Positions 9,191 to 18,845 of a stretch of DNA of 58,029 nt are shown here, piece by piece. Source of the DNA: Halobacteriales archaeon SW_8_68_21 (GTDB lineage Archaea > Halobacteriota > Halobacteria > Halobacteriales > Haloferacaceae). The DNA lies in the NCBI GenBank assembly GCA_003023405.1, contig PXST01000011.1, positions 7,650-65,678 of the forward strand, read 5' to 3'. Position 1 is the stretch's first letter. Each line of letters begins with the position of its first letter. The position numbers and the translations under genes are program-made. Under the pieces are notes generated by a model, which saw only the letters and a list, made by a program, of their open reading frames with translations, did not search any database and was not told the origin of the DNA.

Positions 9191-12100
9191 TCACCGATCT
9201 CCCGAGGCGTCGGCCACCGGAAGATCGATCCGCACGATGCTCCCGCCCGAGGGCGACTCCTCGAACTCGAGTTTGCCGCCGTACCGGGTCACCACCCAGT
9301 AAACGATCCAGAGGCCGACCCCACTGCCGTGCTTGAGGGAAGTCTCTTCGCCCGCCGTCAGCACCGCGAGTTCGTATTCGGGGATTCCGGGACCGTCATC
9401 CTCGATTTCGATCGTACACCACCCGTCTCGCTCGGCTGCGCAGGCAGTCCGGACGCTGATCCGTGGCTCCTCGCTTTCGTTGTGTTCGACGGCGTTCGCC
9501 AGCAGCTGGTCGAACGCCGTTCGAAGCGGGTCGTCGGCAAGCACGTACTGCTCCTCGGGGAGATCGGTCCTTACCGTGACGTCGGACTTGGACCGGACCT
9601 GTTCGATCGCCTCCCGGAGCATGTCGACCGCATCGATCGGCCGCCGGACGACATCGCGGTTGATGAGGTCCGCGGCGTCGTTCACCGCGTCGGTGAGTCC
9701 CTGGAGGTCCTCAGCCGTCTCGAGAATGATGGCTGCCGAACTCTCGGCGTCTCCGTCGAGCGCCGTCATCAGAATCTCGGCGTGACCGAGTATCACGGAG
9801 AGGTCGTTCCGCAGGTTGTGCCGGATGATACGGTGGAGGACCTCGGACTGCTGTCGGCGCTCGCGGCGACTGGTGATCTCGCGGATAGTGGCGAGGTGGT
9901 GTCGCCTGCCATCGATTCTCACCGCCGTGGTGATCGTCTCGACCGGGACCGCCGAGCCGTCGGTCCGCACGTGTTCGGTCTCAGCCGCGCGCGTCTCTTC
10001 CGGGCTGAACGACGACCAGAACGCGTCGAACGCGCCCGCGTCGAGGTCGCTTATCACCTCCCAGACCGGCGTCGATCCGAGCGTCTCTCGGGTCGTGCCG
10101 AGCGTCTGCGCGTAGTGTTGATTGACGTACTCGAATCGCCCGTCCCGGTCGTACATCGTGACGCCGACCCCTGCCTCGTCGATGGCCTGCTGAAACACGG
10201 CGAGTTCCTCCTCGCGTCGCCGGCGCTCGCTGATGTCCCTCACCGCGCCGACGGTTCCGCGGAACTCGTCGTCGTCCGGCAGCAGCGACAGTTCGATCTC
10301 GACCGGACACTCGATCCCGTCTTCGCGACGGAGCGTCCCCTCGTACGCGCTGCTGGTCACGTCGGAGGCCACGAGGGTGTTAACCACCAGCTCCTGTCCC
10401 TCGGCGACGGTGTCTTCGGTGACGAACGACGAGACGTGTTCGCCGACGATCTCCGCCGGCGGCTTCCCCACGGCGTCCGCGAGGGGGTCAGAGACCATTT
10501 CGACGTACCCATTCGCGTCGGCGACGTACAACTTGTCCTGAACGGTCTCGAACAGCGTCTCGTACCGTTCTAGCTCCGCACGGCGCTCCGTCCGGTTGAG
10601 CGCCCGTCCCGCGTTCGTCGTCAAGAGCTCCGCCCGGTCGGTTTCGGCGGCATCGAACGAGGACGCGTCGCTGCTGCCCACGACGAGGACTCCTCTCTCG
10701 CCGAGGGGTAAAAACAAGAGCGAACGCACCGGTGCGACCGTCGCCGTCGGTACGTCCCCGCGCTCGGCCGCGTCGTCGACGACGACCGCCTCGGAGACGA
10801 CCGTCGGCTCTGGCTGGCCCGTTCGCTCTTCGTCCTCGAAGAGGTAGACGGCGTTGCGGTCGTGTTCGAGGATCCCGACGGCGGCGTCGGAGACGATCGG
10901 CGCGATCTCGCCCGGCGAGGAGGCGTCTATCAGGTCCTGAGTCGTCGCGAGCAGCTGCCGCCTGACCTCCCGGTTGCGATGCCGTTCGGTCACGTCGTAC
11001 TGGCTTCCGAGGTACCGGAGGAGCTCGCCGTCCTCGTCGTAGATCGGCGTCAGTTCCAGCCGGTTCCAGAACGGCGTGCCGTCGGCCGTGTAGTTCAGGA
11101 TCTCCGTCACAAGGGTCTCTTCGTTCGCTATCGCCTCCCGGAGTTCGGCAATCGATTCCGGATCCGTGTCGGGGCCTTGAAGGAAGCGGCAGTTCCGCCC
11201 GACGGCCTCGCTCGCGTCGTACCCGGTGAGCTCCTCGAACGCCTCGTTGACGAAGGCGAGCGGCGTGTCGGGCTCGTAGGGATCGGCTATTACGATCGGG
11301 ATCGACGCCTCCTGTATCGCCCGTTCAAGAATGTACAGCTCGCGTTCACGCTCTCTCCGGTCCGTCACGTCGGAGAAGTAGACAGAAAGCCCGTCAGGGT
11401 CCGGATACACACGAACCTCGAACCACGTGTCCATCGGGTCGTACCACTCCTCGAAGGTCGCCGGCTCCTGTGTGCGCATCGCCTCGTGGTAGCGGCGGTG
11501 GAACTCGGTGTCGACCAGCTCCGGGACCGCCTCCCAGATCGTCCTGCCGATCAGATCCTCGGCGTCGTGGTTCTCGCCCATCGCCCGCCTGAGTACCTCC
11601 GCTCCGGTCTCGTTGACGTACTGGATCCGCCATTCCTCGTCGAGGCCTAAGAAGCCGTCCGCCACGCGCTCGAACGTGTTTTCGAGGCGACGCCCCCTGG
11701 TCTCGACCTCATCGAGGTAGGTCCGTCGTTCCAACTCCTGTTCGAGCCACTGCGACATGTACTCCACCAGCGCGCGCTCGGTCTCAGTGAACGGCTCCGT
11801 GCGCGGGTCATCGTCGGCAAAACAAAGCGTCCCATACAGCGACCCGTCGACGGTTAGCTTCGCGCCGAGGTAACACTCCAACCCCCATCGCTCGTACGCC
11901 GCGTTACGCACCTCGTCGGCCTCCTCGGCGGACTCGGTCGCGTAGGTCGCCTCGTCGGTCGAGTCGACCGTCCACCGACAGTACGTCTCCGCGAGATCGC
12001 TCTCCGCGTCCGCTCGTAGGAGCGCGTGCTCACCGTACGCGTGCGAGACATGGAAGCCCCCGGACTCCTCGTCGATCTCGCCGAGGTACGCGATGTCGAC

Positions 12101-12913
12101 GCCGAGCTGCTCCGCGCCGAACTCGAACAGCGACTGCACCTGTTCGTCGAAGTCGCCGTCGGGGTTGCTCGTTATCTCTTGAAGCCGCTGTAGCCGCTCG
12201 CGGCTCGCTTTCAGCTCTCCAGTTCGTCGCTTCCGGTCGTTGATGTCTCGGACTGAGGAGACGACGTACCGTTTCCCCGCGAGCGTCGCGGCCTCGAGTT
12301 TGACCTCGACCCAGAGATCGCCGCCGTCGTTCGTCGGGTCGCGCCACTCAAAGGTACACGGCGATCCATCGGTGGCGGCGCGGATCCGCGACACGGCGTC
12401 CTCTCTCGTGAACGCGTCGTCGTCCGTGAGGTCGTCGAGGCCGATCTCGTCAGTCTCGGGATCGTACCCCAACATCTCGTAGAAGCGGTCGTTCGCCCGG
12501 TGGACCTCGCCCGTCTCCGGGTCGTGAACCAGGATGCCGTCGTTCATGTCGTCGAACAGGTCGCCGGCGAACCACCCGCTCCGGAACCGTCCGACGGTCT
12601 CGTTGATCTGCGCCGCGATAGCCGTCGCGTTGTCAGTCGCCGCGAGCGGGACGACCTCCGTCACGCCCGCGTCGTAGGCCGCCGCCGCGTCCACGTCGGG
12701 CCCGGCGACGATCGCCGGACAGCGCTCGGCGTCGACCGCCGTAGCCAGCAATCGAACCGCTCGCTCGCCAACGACGCCGCCGTCCGTCGCGTTGGTCGTC
12801 GCCAGTTCATCCCACGGGAACGGCTCGTCGTCCGTCGAGGAGAGGTAGACGACGCCTGCCGCCTCGTCGGTCTCGTCGGGCGTCGGTGCGTCGGCCGGCG
12901 AGGTCGTGACCAC
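9191..12913 (-). CDS. Large multi-sensor histidine kinase with a LOV domain
   Basis: This 1240-residue soluble kinase has these domains by eye: remnant receiver-like region (1-110), PAS (115-230), GAF (250-395), PAS (405-520), LOV-type PAS (525-645), GAF (655-775), PAS (780-895), PAS (900-1015), phosphoacceptor helix with H1032 in RIIRHNLRND, and an ATPase domain with N1140, DDGPG (1172-1176) and GSGVGLW (1196-1202). The LOV domain has the photoactive cysteine C575 in GRNCRFLQG and the flavin-binding NYTADGTPFWNRL, so blue-light sensing is likely. No response regulator is adjacent. The GTG at 12913 is the first start in frame, but a promoter and ATG lie upstream in another frame. Confidence 0.88.
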   Translation of the reverse strand: MVTTSPADAPTPDETDEAAGVVYLSSTDDEPFPWDELATTNATDGGVVGERAVRLLATAVDAERCPAIVAGPDVDAAAAYDAGVTEVVPLAATDNATAIAAQINETVGRFRSGWFAGDLFDDMNDGILVHDPETGEVHRANDRFYEMLGYDPETDEIGLDDLTDDDAFTREDAVSRIRAATDGSPCTFEWRDPTNDGGDLWVEVKLEAATLAGKRYVVSSVRDINDRKRRTGELKASRERLQRLQEITSNPDGDFDEQVQSLFEFGAEQLGVDIAYLGEIDEESGGFHVSHAYGEHALLRADAESDLAETYCRWTVDSTDEATYATESAEEADEVRNAAYERWGLECYLGAKLTVDGSLYGTLCFADDDPRTEPFTETERALVEYMSQWLEQELERRTYLDEVETRGRRLENTFERVADGFLGLDEEWRIQYVNETGAEVLRRAMGENHDAEDLIGRTIWEAVPELVDTEFHRRYHEAMRTQEPATFEEWYDPMDTWFEVRVYPDPDGLSVYFSDVTDRRERERELYILERAIQEASIPIVIADPYEPDTPLAFVNEAFEELTGYDASEAVGRNCRFLQGPDTDPESIAELREAIANEETLVTEILNYTADGTPFWNRLELTPIYDEDGELLRYLGSQYDVTERHRNREVRRQLLATTQDLIDASSPGEIAPIVSDAAVGILEHDRNAVYLFEDEERTGQPEPTVVSEAVVVDDAAERGDVPTATVAPVRSLLFLPLGERGVLVVGSSDASSFDAAETDRAELLTTNAGRALNRTERRAELERYETLFETVQDKLYVADANGYVEMVSDPLADAVGKPPAEIVGEHVSSFVTEDTVAEGQELVVNTLVASDVTSSAYEGTLRREDGIECPVEIELSLLPDDDEFRGTVGAVRDISERRRREEELAVFQQAIDEAGVGVTMYDRDGRFEYVNQHYAQTLGTTRETLGSTPVWEVISDLDAGAFDAFWSSFSPEETRAAETEHVRTDGSAVPVETITTAVRIDGRRHHLATIREITSRRERRQQSEVLHRIIRHNLRNDLSVILGHAEILMTALDGDAESSAAIILETAEDLQGLTDAVNDAADLINRDVVRRPIDAVDMLREAIEQVRSKSDVTVRTDLPEEQYVLADDPLRTAFDQLLANAVEHNESEEPRISVRTACAAERDGWCTIEIEDDGPGIPEYELAVLTAGEETSLKHGSGVGLWIVYWVVTRYGGKLEFEESPSGGSIVRIDLPVADASGDR

Positions 12914-13008
12914 CGCGTCCAGCGGTCGAGTCTCCAGCAGGCGTCGCCGATGACGAAAAGCGGACGGTCGCCCACGTCGAGGAGGTCGTTCGAGTTCGCC
13001 TCGATCAT
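12914..13008 (-). pseudogene. Out-of-frame 5' end of the LOV kinase gene
   Basis: An ATG at 13008 opens MIEANSNDLLDVGDRPLFVI, which looks like the first strand of a receiver domain, in a frame different from the kinase. In the kinase frame, RLLETRPLDAVVTTSPADAP follows at 12945 and looks like the later strand of the same domain. About 30-35 residues seem missing at 12935-12950. The rest of the gap up to the next gene at 13360 holds nothing recognisable. Confidence 0.5.
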
Positions 13009-13032
13009 TTGTTGGATTGGTAATTATTAGCT

Positions 13033-13045
13033 CGGGATAAAACTA
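13033..13045 (-). promoter_or_regulatory. TATA box for the LOV kinase
   Basis: On the minus strand the sequence reads agttttatcc, centred about 30 nt before ATG 13008. It fits the leaderless haloarchaeal pattern and argues that 13008, not 12913, was the original start. Confidence 0.55.
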
Positions 13046-13359
13046 TTGTTACTGTTCCCAGCCGGACGGCGTCGGCTCACCGAGTCCACTCGCGTCGGCG
13101 TCGAGCGGGGTTGACACCGACCCGCGTCCCCACTCGGTCACACCGGAGGTCACGAGACCGTCGCCGGCGCGAAGCGCCTCTATAGAGATCAACGCAGAGT
13201 GCCTCGGAGGGTTGACCCCGAGGTCGTTCAGCGATCGAGATTAGTGGGGAGTCGCCGTCTCCGAGCCCGACGACGCTCCACGCCGACCGGTCGTGCGGGC
13301 TCGTCGGTCGGTGCGGTCTCATCGCAACGACTAATCCCCCGCCGGACGCTTCCCGAGAC

Positions 13360-14358
13360 ATGACCGGCAAGGCCACCGCGCGAGCCCACCCGATCCAGGG
13401 GCTCGTCAAGTACCACGGGATGCGCGACGAGGAACTGCGGCTCCCGTACCACGACAGCATCAGCCTCTGTACCGCCCCGACCGCGACGACGACCACCGTC
13501 GAGTGGCAGCCCGACGCGAGCGGGGACGCCTACGTCATCGGCGGCGAGAAGGTCGACGGCCGGGCGGCCGAGCGCATCGACGCCGTCGTCGGCCACGTCC
13601 GCGATCTGGCCGGCGTCGACGCCGCGGTGCGCCTGGAAAGCGAGAACTCCTTCCCGTCGAACATCGGTTTCGGCTCCTCGTCGTCCGGGTTCGCCGCCGC
13701 CGCGCTCGCCTTGGTCGAGGCTGCCGGACTCGACCGCTCGCTCCCGGAGATCTCCGCGATCGCCCGCCGCGGTTCTTCCTCGGCGGCCCGCGCGGTCACG
13801 GGCGCGTACTCGCGGCTCGACGCCGGACTCAACGACGAGGACTGCCGCTCTCGCCGGCTCGACGTGGGCGTGAGCGAGGACGGCTTCGACCCCGAAGCGG
13901 ATCTTCGGATCGTCGCCGCGCACGTCCCCGCGTACAAGGAGACCGAGGAGGCGCACCGCGAGGCGGCCGCGAGCCACATGATGCAGGCACGGACCGCCCA
14001 CGTCCAAGACCAGTTGGTCGAGATGACCGACGCGCTCCGCGCGGGGGAGTTCGACCGGATCTTCGAGACGGCCGAACACGACTCGCTGTCGCTGACGGCC
14101 ACGACGATGACCGGCCCGTCGGGCTGGGTGTACTGGCAGCCCGAGACGATCGCCGTGTTCAACGCGGTCCGCGAGCTTCGCGAGTCGGGCGTCCCCGTCT
14201 ACTTCTCAACGGACACGGGGGCCTCCGTGTACGTCAACACGGTCGCGGACCACGTCGACGAGGTGGAGGGACGGATCGCGGAGATCGGTATCGACACCGA
14301 CGTGTGGGAGGTCGGGGGTCCCGCGCGCGTCCTCGACGAGAGCGAGTCACTATTTTAA
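13360..14358 (+). CDS. mvaD: Phosphomevalonate decarboxylase (GHMP family)
   Basis: This 332-residue enzyme is the haloarchaeal MvaD homologue. In Haloferax this protein decarboxylates phosphomevalonate to isopentenyl phosphate in the archaeal mevalonate pathway that feeds lipid synthesis. The GHMP phosphate-binding loop is NIGFGSSSSGFAAAAL (about 111-126), followed by ARRGSSSAARAVTGAYSRLD (about 138-157). YFSTDTGASVYVN near 285-297 carries the catalytic aspartate region. The protein is full length. A gactaatcc TATA-like element lies about 27 nt upstream. It is the first gene on this strand after the kinase, reading away from it. Confidence 0.9.
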   Translation: MTGKATARAHPIQGLVKYHGMRDEELRLPYHDSISLCTAPTATTTTVEWQPDASGDAYVIGGEKVDGRAAERIDAVVGHVRDLAGVDAAVRLESENSFPSNIGFGSSSSGFAAAALALVEAAGLDRSLPEISAIARRGSSSAARAVTGAYSRLDAGLNDEDCRSRRLDVGVSEDGFDPEADLRIVAAHVPAYKETEEAHREAAASHMMQARTAHVQDQLVEMTDALRAGEFDRIFETAEHDSLSLTATTMTGPSGWVYWQPETIAVFNAVRELRESGVPVYFSTDTGASVYVNTVADHVDEVEGRIAEIGIDTDVWEVGGPARVLDESESLF

Positions 14359-14414
14359 TCGCTGGCGGACGGACTTCTGATTCTTTTATATTGTCGCTGG
14401 GAGAACGCCGAGGC

Positions 14415-14777
14415 ATGTCGCCTATCTCCGAAACTGTCCTGACGTTCGACGGTCCCACCCCCAGAGTCGTCGCGGACCTACGGAGCGTCTCGTTCGGGGT
14501 CGAACACGTGCGCGAGGGCCTGAAAGACATCTACTCGGACCGCGACCTCGACGAGGCGTACCAGCTGGTGATGTCGAACCAGATCACCGGCAGCGACTTC
14601 AGGGAACTCATCGGCGAGAGCCGGTACGACGCCCAAACCCTGTTTTTCGACGACGTGCTGGTCTTTCTTTTCCTCTCCGACCGATACGACGCCGTCTTCG
14701 CGTCGTTCGACTACGACGGCGCGTTCCCGGTGAACGAGCTGATCGACGCGGTCGTCGGGGCGCAGGCAGCCGAGTGA
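14415..14777 (+). CDS. Small acidic protein, function unknown
   Basis: This is a 120-residue soluble protein with no motif I recognise. It starts MSPISETVLTFDGPTPRVVA, has a helical middle (DIYSDRDLDEAYQLVMSNQ) and ends in DYDGAFPVNELIDAVVGAQA. The ATG is supported by tttata about 27 nt upstream. A longer frame open from 13503 runs antiparallel in meaning to mvaD and is not real. It lies 56 bp after mvaD and is convergent with the photolyase gene. Confidence 0.65.
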   Translation: MSPISETVLTFDGPTPRVVADLRSVSFGVEHVREGLKDIYSDRDLDEAYQLVMSNQITGSDFRELIGESRYDAQTLFFDDVLVFLFLSDRYDAVFASFDYDGAFPVNELIDAVVGAQAAE

Positions 14778-14810
14778 GCGGCCGGCCCGGGACTGGTTCC
14801 CTCGGACCCG

Positions 14811-16241
14811 CTACTCCTCCGGATCCTCGCCGCGCGCCCGCTTGTACATCGCCAACGCCGCCTCACGGCGCTCCGAGTGATCGACGATCGGTGCCGGGTA
14901 GTCGGGCGCGGCGTTCGCGCGCTGGGTCGGCGACAGTTCGTGCCACTCGTGGATCAGGTCGGGGTCGAGATCGCGGAGCTCGGGGACGTGTTCTTTGATA
15001 TACTCCGCGTCGGGGTCGTAGCGCTCGCCCTGCGTCATCGGGTTGAAGATGCGGAAGTACGGCTGCGCGTCGGTCCCCGTCGAGGCCGCCCACTGCCAGC
15101 CGCCGTTGTCGTTGGCGGTGTCGTGGTCGGCCAGTTTCTCTCGGAAGTGGTCGTAGCCGTGCCGCCAGTCCGCGAGGAGGTCCTTCGTGAGGAAGGAGGC
15201 GACGATCATCCGCACGCGGTTGTGCATGAACGCCTTCTCGCGGAGCTGGCGCATGCCGGCGTCGACGATCGGGTACCCCGTCTCGCCGCGCTTCCACGCG
15301 GCGATCTCTTCGGGGTCGTCGCGCCACTCGATCCCCTCCTCGTACGCCTTGTAGTTCTCCGTCACCACCTCGGGGTTGTGGAACAGCACCTGCGTGTAGA
15401 ACTCCCGCCACGCGAGCTGCTGTTGGAACTCTTCGACCTGCTCGGGAGCGTCGTCGGAGCGGGCGTCGGACCCCGCCTCGCTCATCGCGTCGGCGGTCGC
15501 CGCGTACGCCTCCCGGACGCCGATCTCGCCGTACCTCAGGAACGCCGAGAGCCGGGAGGTCGACTCGCTCGCCGGGTAGTCGCGCTCCGCCTCGTAGGCG
15601 AACACCGCCTCGTCGAGGAACCCGTCGAGGCGCTCGCGGGCGGCCGCCGTGCCCGCCGGCCCGACCGCGGCGTCCGGCTCCGCGAAGCCGAGGTCGGCGG
15701 GAGTCGGGAGGTCACCGACGGCGACCCGATCGACCGGGTCGCCCCCGTCGGCGCGGGCTTCGGACCCCACTGCGGCCGCCAGCGCGTCGGCGTCGACGAG
15801 CCCCTCGGCGGTCGGCGCAGGCCTCGGATCGTCTTTCGCGCGGTCGGTCCACTTTTTCCAGTAGTAGCTGTACACAGAGTACGGGTCGCCCGCGTTCGTC
15901 CGGATCGCGTCGGGGTCGTGAAGGACCGCGTCGTGATGCGCCTCGCGCTCGGCGTCAAGGACGTCCGCGAGCCGCGGGAGGACGGTCTCGGGGTCGCCGC
16001 GGGCGACGAGCAGGTCGCTCCCGCGCTCGCGGTAGTCGTCGCGCAGCGCTGCGAGCCCGTCGAGCAGGCGGCGCACCCGCACGTCGCTCGCGTGGTCGAG
16101 CACGTCTGGGTCGAAGACGAACACGGCCGCGGCCGGTCCCCGATCGGTATCGTCGTCGGTCCCCGCCCCCGCCCCGGTCGCGGCCGCGAGCCCGACGTTG
16201 TCGGCGACTCTGAGGTCCCGCCGGTGCCAGAACAGCTCCAT
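14811..16241 (-). CDS. phr: Deoxyribodipyrimidine photolyase, internal in-frame deletion
   Basis: This 476-residue class I CPD photolyase repairs UV dimers with FADH and light. The FAD domain is present, including SRLSAFLRYGEIG, WREFYTQVLFHNP, YPIVDAGMRQL and DTANDNGGWQWAASTGTDAQ. The N-terminal antenna domain is abnormal: RLADVLDAE runs directly into REAHHDAVLHDPDAI. In E. coli PhrB about 32 residues, including the strand VTHLFYNYQY and the following helix, lie between the matching points. The loss is in frame and falls near 15950-15965. The enzyme may be unstable or lack antenna binding, or the sequence may be misassembled. It follows the helicase gene by 54 bp. Confidence 0.9.
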   Translation of the reverse strand: MELFWHRRDLRVADNVGLAAATGAGAGTDDDTDRGPAAAVFVFDPDVLDHASDVRVRRLLDGLAALRDDYRERGSDLLVARGDPETVLPRLADVLDAEREAHHDAVLHDPDAIRTNAGDPYSVYSYYWKKWTDRAKDDPRPAPTAEGLVDADALAAAVGSEARADGGDPVDRVAVGDLPTPADLGFAEPDAAVGPAGTAAARERLDGFLDEAVFAYEAERDYPASESTSRLSAFLRYGEIGVREAYAATADAMSEAGSDARSDDAPEQVEEFQQQLAWREFYTQVLFHNPEVVTENYKAYEEGIEWRDDPEEIAAWKRGETGYPIVDAGMRQLREKAFMHNRVRMIVASFLTKDLLADWRHGYDHFREKLADHDTANDNGGWQWAASTGTDAQPYFRIFNPMTQGERYDPDAEYIKEHVPELRDLDPDLIHEWHELSPTQRANAAPDYPAPIVDHSERREAALAMYKRARGEDPEE

Positions 16242-16295
16242 GGGATCCGTACGGGCGCGTCCAACGTGAAACCACCGGGATCGACGGAGGTCACC

Positions 16296-18758
16296 TCACC
16301 CGCCCGTTCGCGTCCCAGTGAGCGATTCGAGCAGGCTGACGGCGGGCGCTTTCGCCAGCGGGTCGTTCCCGTTGCCGCAGTGCGGCGACTGGACGCAGGC
16401 CGGACAGCCGCCCTCGCAGTCGCAGGAGTCGATGAGTCGAGCCGTCCGGGTCATCAGCTCCTCGATCCGACCGTGCCCGCGGCGCGTCAGTCCGACGCCG
16501 CCCGGGTACCCGTCATAGACGAAGACGGCCGGCCCGTCGGTGTGCGGGTGATGCGGCGTCGAGATGCCGCCGATGTCGGCGCGATCACACAGCAGGTGGA
16601 ACGGAAAAAGCGAGATGATCCCGTGTTCGGCCGCGTGGATCCCCCCGTTGAACGCGTACTCGCCGCCGGGAATCGGCTCGCCGTCGTCGCCGTCGGAGAC
16701 GGTCGGATCGTCGTCGATCGGGCCGCCGCCGTCGGTCTCCACGCTCGCCGCACCCTCCGCCCCGCCGTCCCCGTCAAGTGGGTCCCCCAACGCCCGCATC
16801 TGGCGTTCGACGTCCTCGGGGACCGGAAAGTACAGCGCCTTCGTCCGCAGCGTCGTCTCCGGGAGGTCGAGCGTCGACTCGCCGAGCGACTCGCCGGTGG
16901 CGGCGTCCTTCCTGACGAATCCCGTGATCTGTTCTGTCACCGTGACGTCCGCGAAGCGGACGGGGACATCTGGGCGGGCCGAGAGCGCGCGCTCGTCGAG
17001 GTCGTCGTTCACGACCATGTCCTTGTCGGAGCGTACCTGCGTGTAGTAGTCCGCCCACGACTGTTGGAGCTCGGCCACGTCGCGGTCGAGGTCCAGTTCG
17101 ACCACCTCGTAGGTGCGGCCCTGCTGGTGGTATATCGCGCCCGGGTGGGCGTCGCGGAGCGCGTCGGCGAAGCCGAGCGCCGCGATCGTCTCGCCGCTCG
17201 ACCGCTCGATCAGCGATATCTCGCGCTCCTCGGCGGTGCGGAGGTTCACGGACTGCTGCGGGCTGGAGCCGCCGGCGTGGACCCACCGGGTCCCCTTGGC
17301 GGCCTCGCGCCGTTTCAGGACGCCATCGTCGGTGAGGTCGGCGACGACGCCCGGGAACGAGTCGCCGAAGAAGCGCTCGTCCTTCGGCGAGAGCCAGCTC
17401 TCGTCGGCCGCGCAGGCGACGTGTCCGGGCATGAGCTGGCCGTTCTCCGGGTCGCAGATCGCGTCCTCCGGCGGCGCGTCGAAGAAGTCGCTCGGGTTGC
17501 GCATGAGGTACTGGTCGAGCTGGTCCTCGCCGCCGACCATCACGACGAGGGCGGGGTCGTCACCGCGGCCCGCGCGCCCGGCTCGCTGGTGGGCGGACAT
17601 GCGCGTACCGGGGTACCCGTCGAGCACCACGGCGTCGAGTCCGCCCACGTCGACGCCGAGTTCGAGGGCGCTCGTCGACCAGACGCCCCGGAGATCGCCG
17701 GCGTGGAGGTCGGCCTCGATCCCGCGGCGGCGGTCGTCGGTGAGCGCCGCCTGATACGCGCCGACCCTCCCGGCGAGGTCGCGCTCGCCCCGCTCGCGGA
17801 GGTCGCTCGCGCTGTCGGTCGCGTACTGCTCAGCGGTCTGGCGCGCGCGGGTGAACGCCAGGGTCTGCTGGCCCGCGGTGACGAGGTCGACGAACAGCCG
17901 CTTCGACTCTGTGTGGCTCGACTTCCGGCGACCGCTGCCGCGCTCCTGCCAGTCGTCGTCGTACTCTGGTGGGTTCCACAGCACCCAGTCGCGCGGGCCC
18001 CGCCCCGACGTGTCCTCGTCGACCAAGGCGATCCCGTCCGGGTCGCGGCCGGTGACGGTCGCGACGTGGTCGACGGGGTTGTTGATCGTCGCCGAACAGC
18101 AGACGAACTGCGGCGCGGAGCCGAACCGCTCGCAGGTTCGCGCGAGCCGGCGCAGCGTCAGCGCGACCTGCGAGCCGAACACGCCGCGGTAGCTGTGGAC
18201 CTCGTCGATGACGACGTACTCAAGCGACGAGAAGAACCAGTCCCAGAGCCGTCCGGCGTACGGCAACAGCGCGTAGTGGAGCATGTCCGGGTTCGAGAGG
18301 AGGACGGTCGGGCGGCGGTCGCGCACGTCGCGCTTCTCCGACCGCGAGAGCCGCCCGGTGTACGAGTCGACGGAGACGCGGCTCCCGAACCCGAGGCCGG
18401 TCGCCAGCTCCGAGAGCGACTCCTCTTGGTCCGCGATCAGCGCGTTCTGCGGCCCGACGTAGAGGGTCCGCGCGCCGCGGTCCATCGCGGCCTCGAAGGC
18501 GGGGACGGTGTACGCGAGCGACTTCCCGCTCGCCGTCTCGGTCGCGAGGACGACATCGTCGCCGTCGCGGACCGCCTCGATCGCGTCCGCCTGATGGCGG
18601 TAGAGCCGGTCGACGCCGCGCTCCGCGAGCGCGTCGGCGAGTCGGGGTTCGAGGTCGATGTCTGCGAACTCGGGTTCGCGGGCCGGGAGCCGCCGGTGGT
18701 CGGCGATCTGTCCCTCGTAGAAGGGGCGATTTTGCAGCCACTCGATGGCGTCGTCCAC
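16296..18758 (-). CDS. MrfA-type DEAD/DEAH-box helicase
   Basis: This 820-residue SF2 helicase resembles Bacillus MrfA (YprA), which repairs DNA damaged by mitomycin C. Motif I is ATETASGKS (72-80), motif II is DEVH (185-188) and motif VI is QRAGRAGRG near 415. The C-terminal DUF1998-like zinc domain has four cysteines in CDCEGGCPACVQSPHC (about 780-795). A linker near 675-705 is rich in D and G. The GTG at 18758 starts VDDAIEWLQN, the usual start for these proteins. With phr 54 bp downstream it may form a DNA-repair operon. Confidence 0.88.
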   Translation of the reverse strand: MDDAIEWLQNRPFYEGQIADHRRLPAREPEFADIDLEPRLADALAERGVDRLYRHQADAIEAVRDGDDVVLATETASGKSLAYTVPAFEAAMDRGARTLYVGPQNALIADQEESLSELATGLGFGSRVSVDSYTGRLSRSEKRDVRDRRPTVLLSNPDMLHYALLPYAGRLWDWFFSSLEYVVIDEVHSYRGVFGSQVALTLRRLARTCERFGSAPQFVCCSATINNPVDHVATVTGRDPDGIALVDEDTSGRGPRDWVLWNPPEYDDDWQERGSGRRKSSHTESKRLFVDLVTAGQQTLAFTRARQTAEQYATDSASDLRERGERDLAGRVGAYQAALTDDRRRGIEADLHAGDLRGVWSTSALELGVDVGGLDAVVLDGYPGTRMSAHQRAGRAGRGDDPALVVMVGGEDQLDQYLMRNPSDFFDAPPEDAICDPENGQLMPGHVACAADESWLSPKDERFFGDSFPGVVADLTDDGVLKRREAAKGTRWVHAGGSSPQQSVNLRTAEEREISLIERSSGETIAALGFADALRDAHPGAIYHQQGRTYEVVELDLDRDVAELQQSWADYYTQVRSDKDMVVNDDLDERALSARPDVPVRFADVTVTEQITGFVRKDAATGESLGESTLDLPETTLRTKALYFPVPEDVERQMRALGDPLDGDGGAEGAASVETDGGGPIDDDPTVSDGDDGEPIPGGEYAFNGGIHAAEHGIISLFPFHLLCDRADIGGISTPHHPHTDGPAVFVYDGYPGGVGLTRRGHGRIEELMTRTARLIDSCDCEGGCPACVQSPHCGNGNDPLAKAPAVSLLESLTGTRTGG

Positions 18759-18845
18759 GGTTACGGGAGACAGGGGTCGGCGAGGCCTAACGGTTGCGGT
18801 GGGGCCGCAGGCGGCGCAAGCGATCCGGACGCGACCGCAACGCCG

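Noticed and set aside
12661-13008. 115-residue minus-strand ORF as an independent gene
   Set aside because: Only its first 20 or so residues look real and they read as the start of the kinase; the rest is the kinase region in the wrong frame.
13077-13496. 139-residue minus-strand ORF before mvaD
   Set aside because: Its start lies inside mvaD and no protein-like pattern is present.
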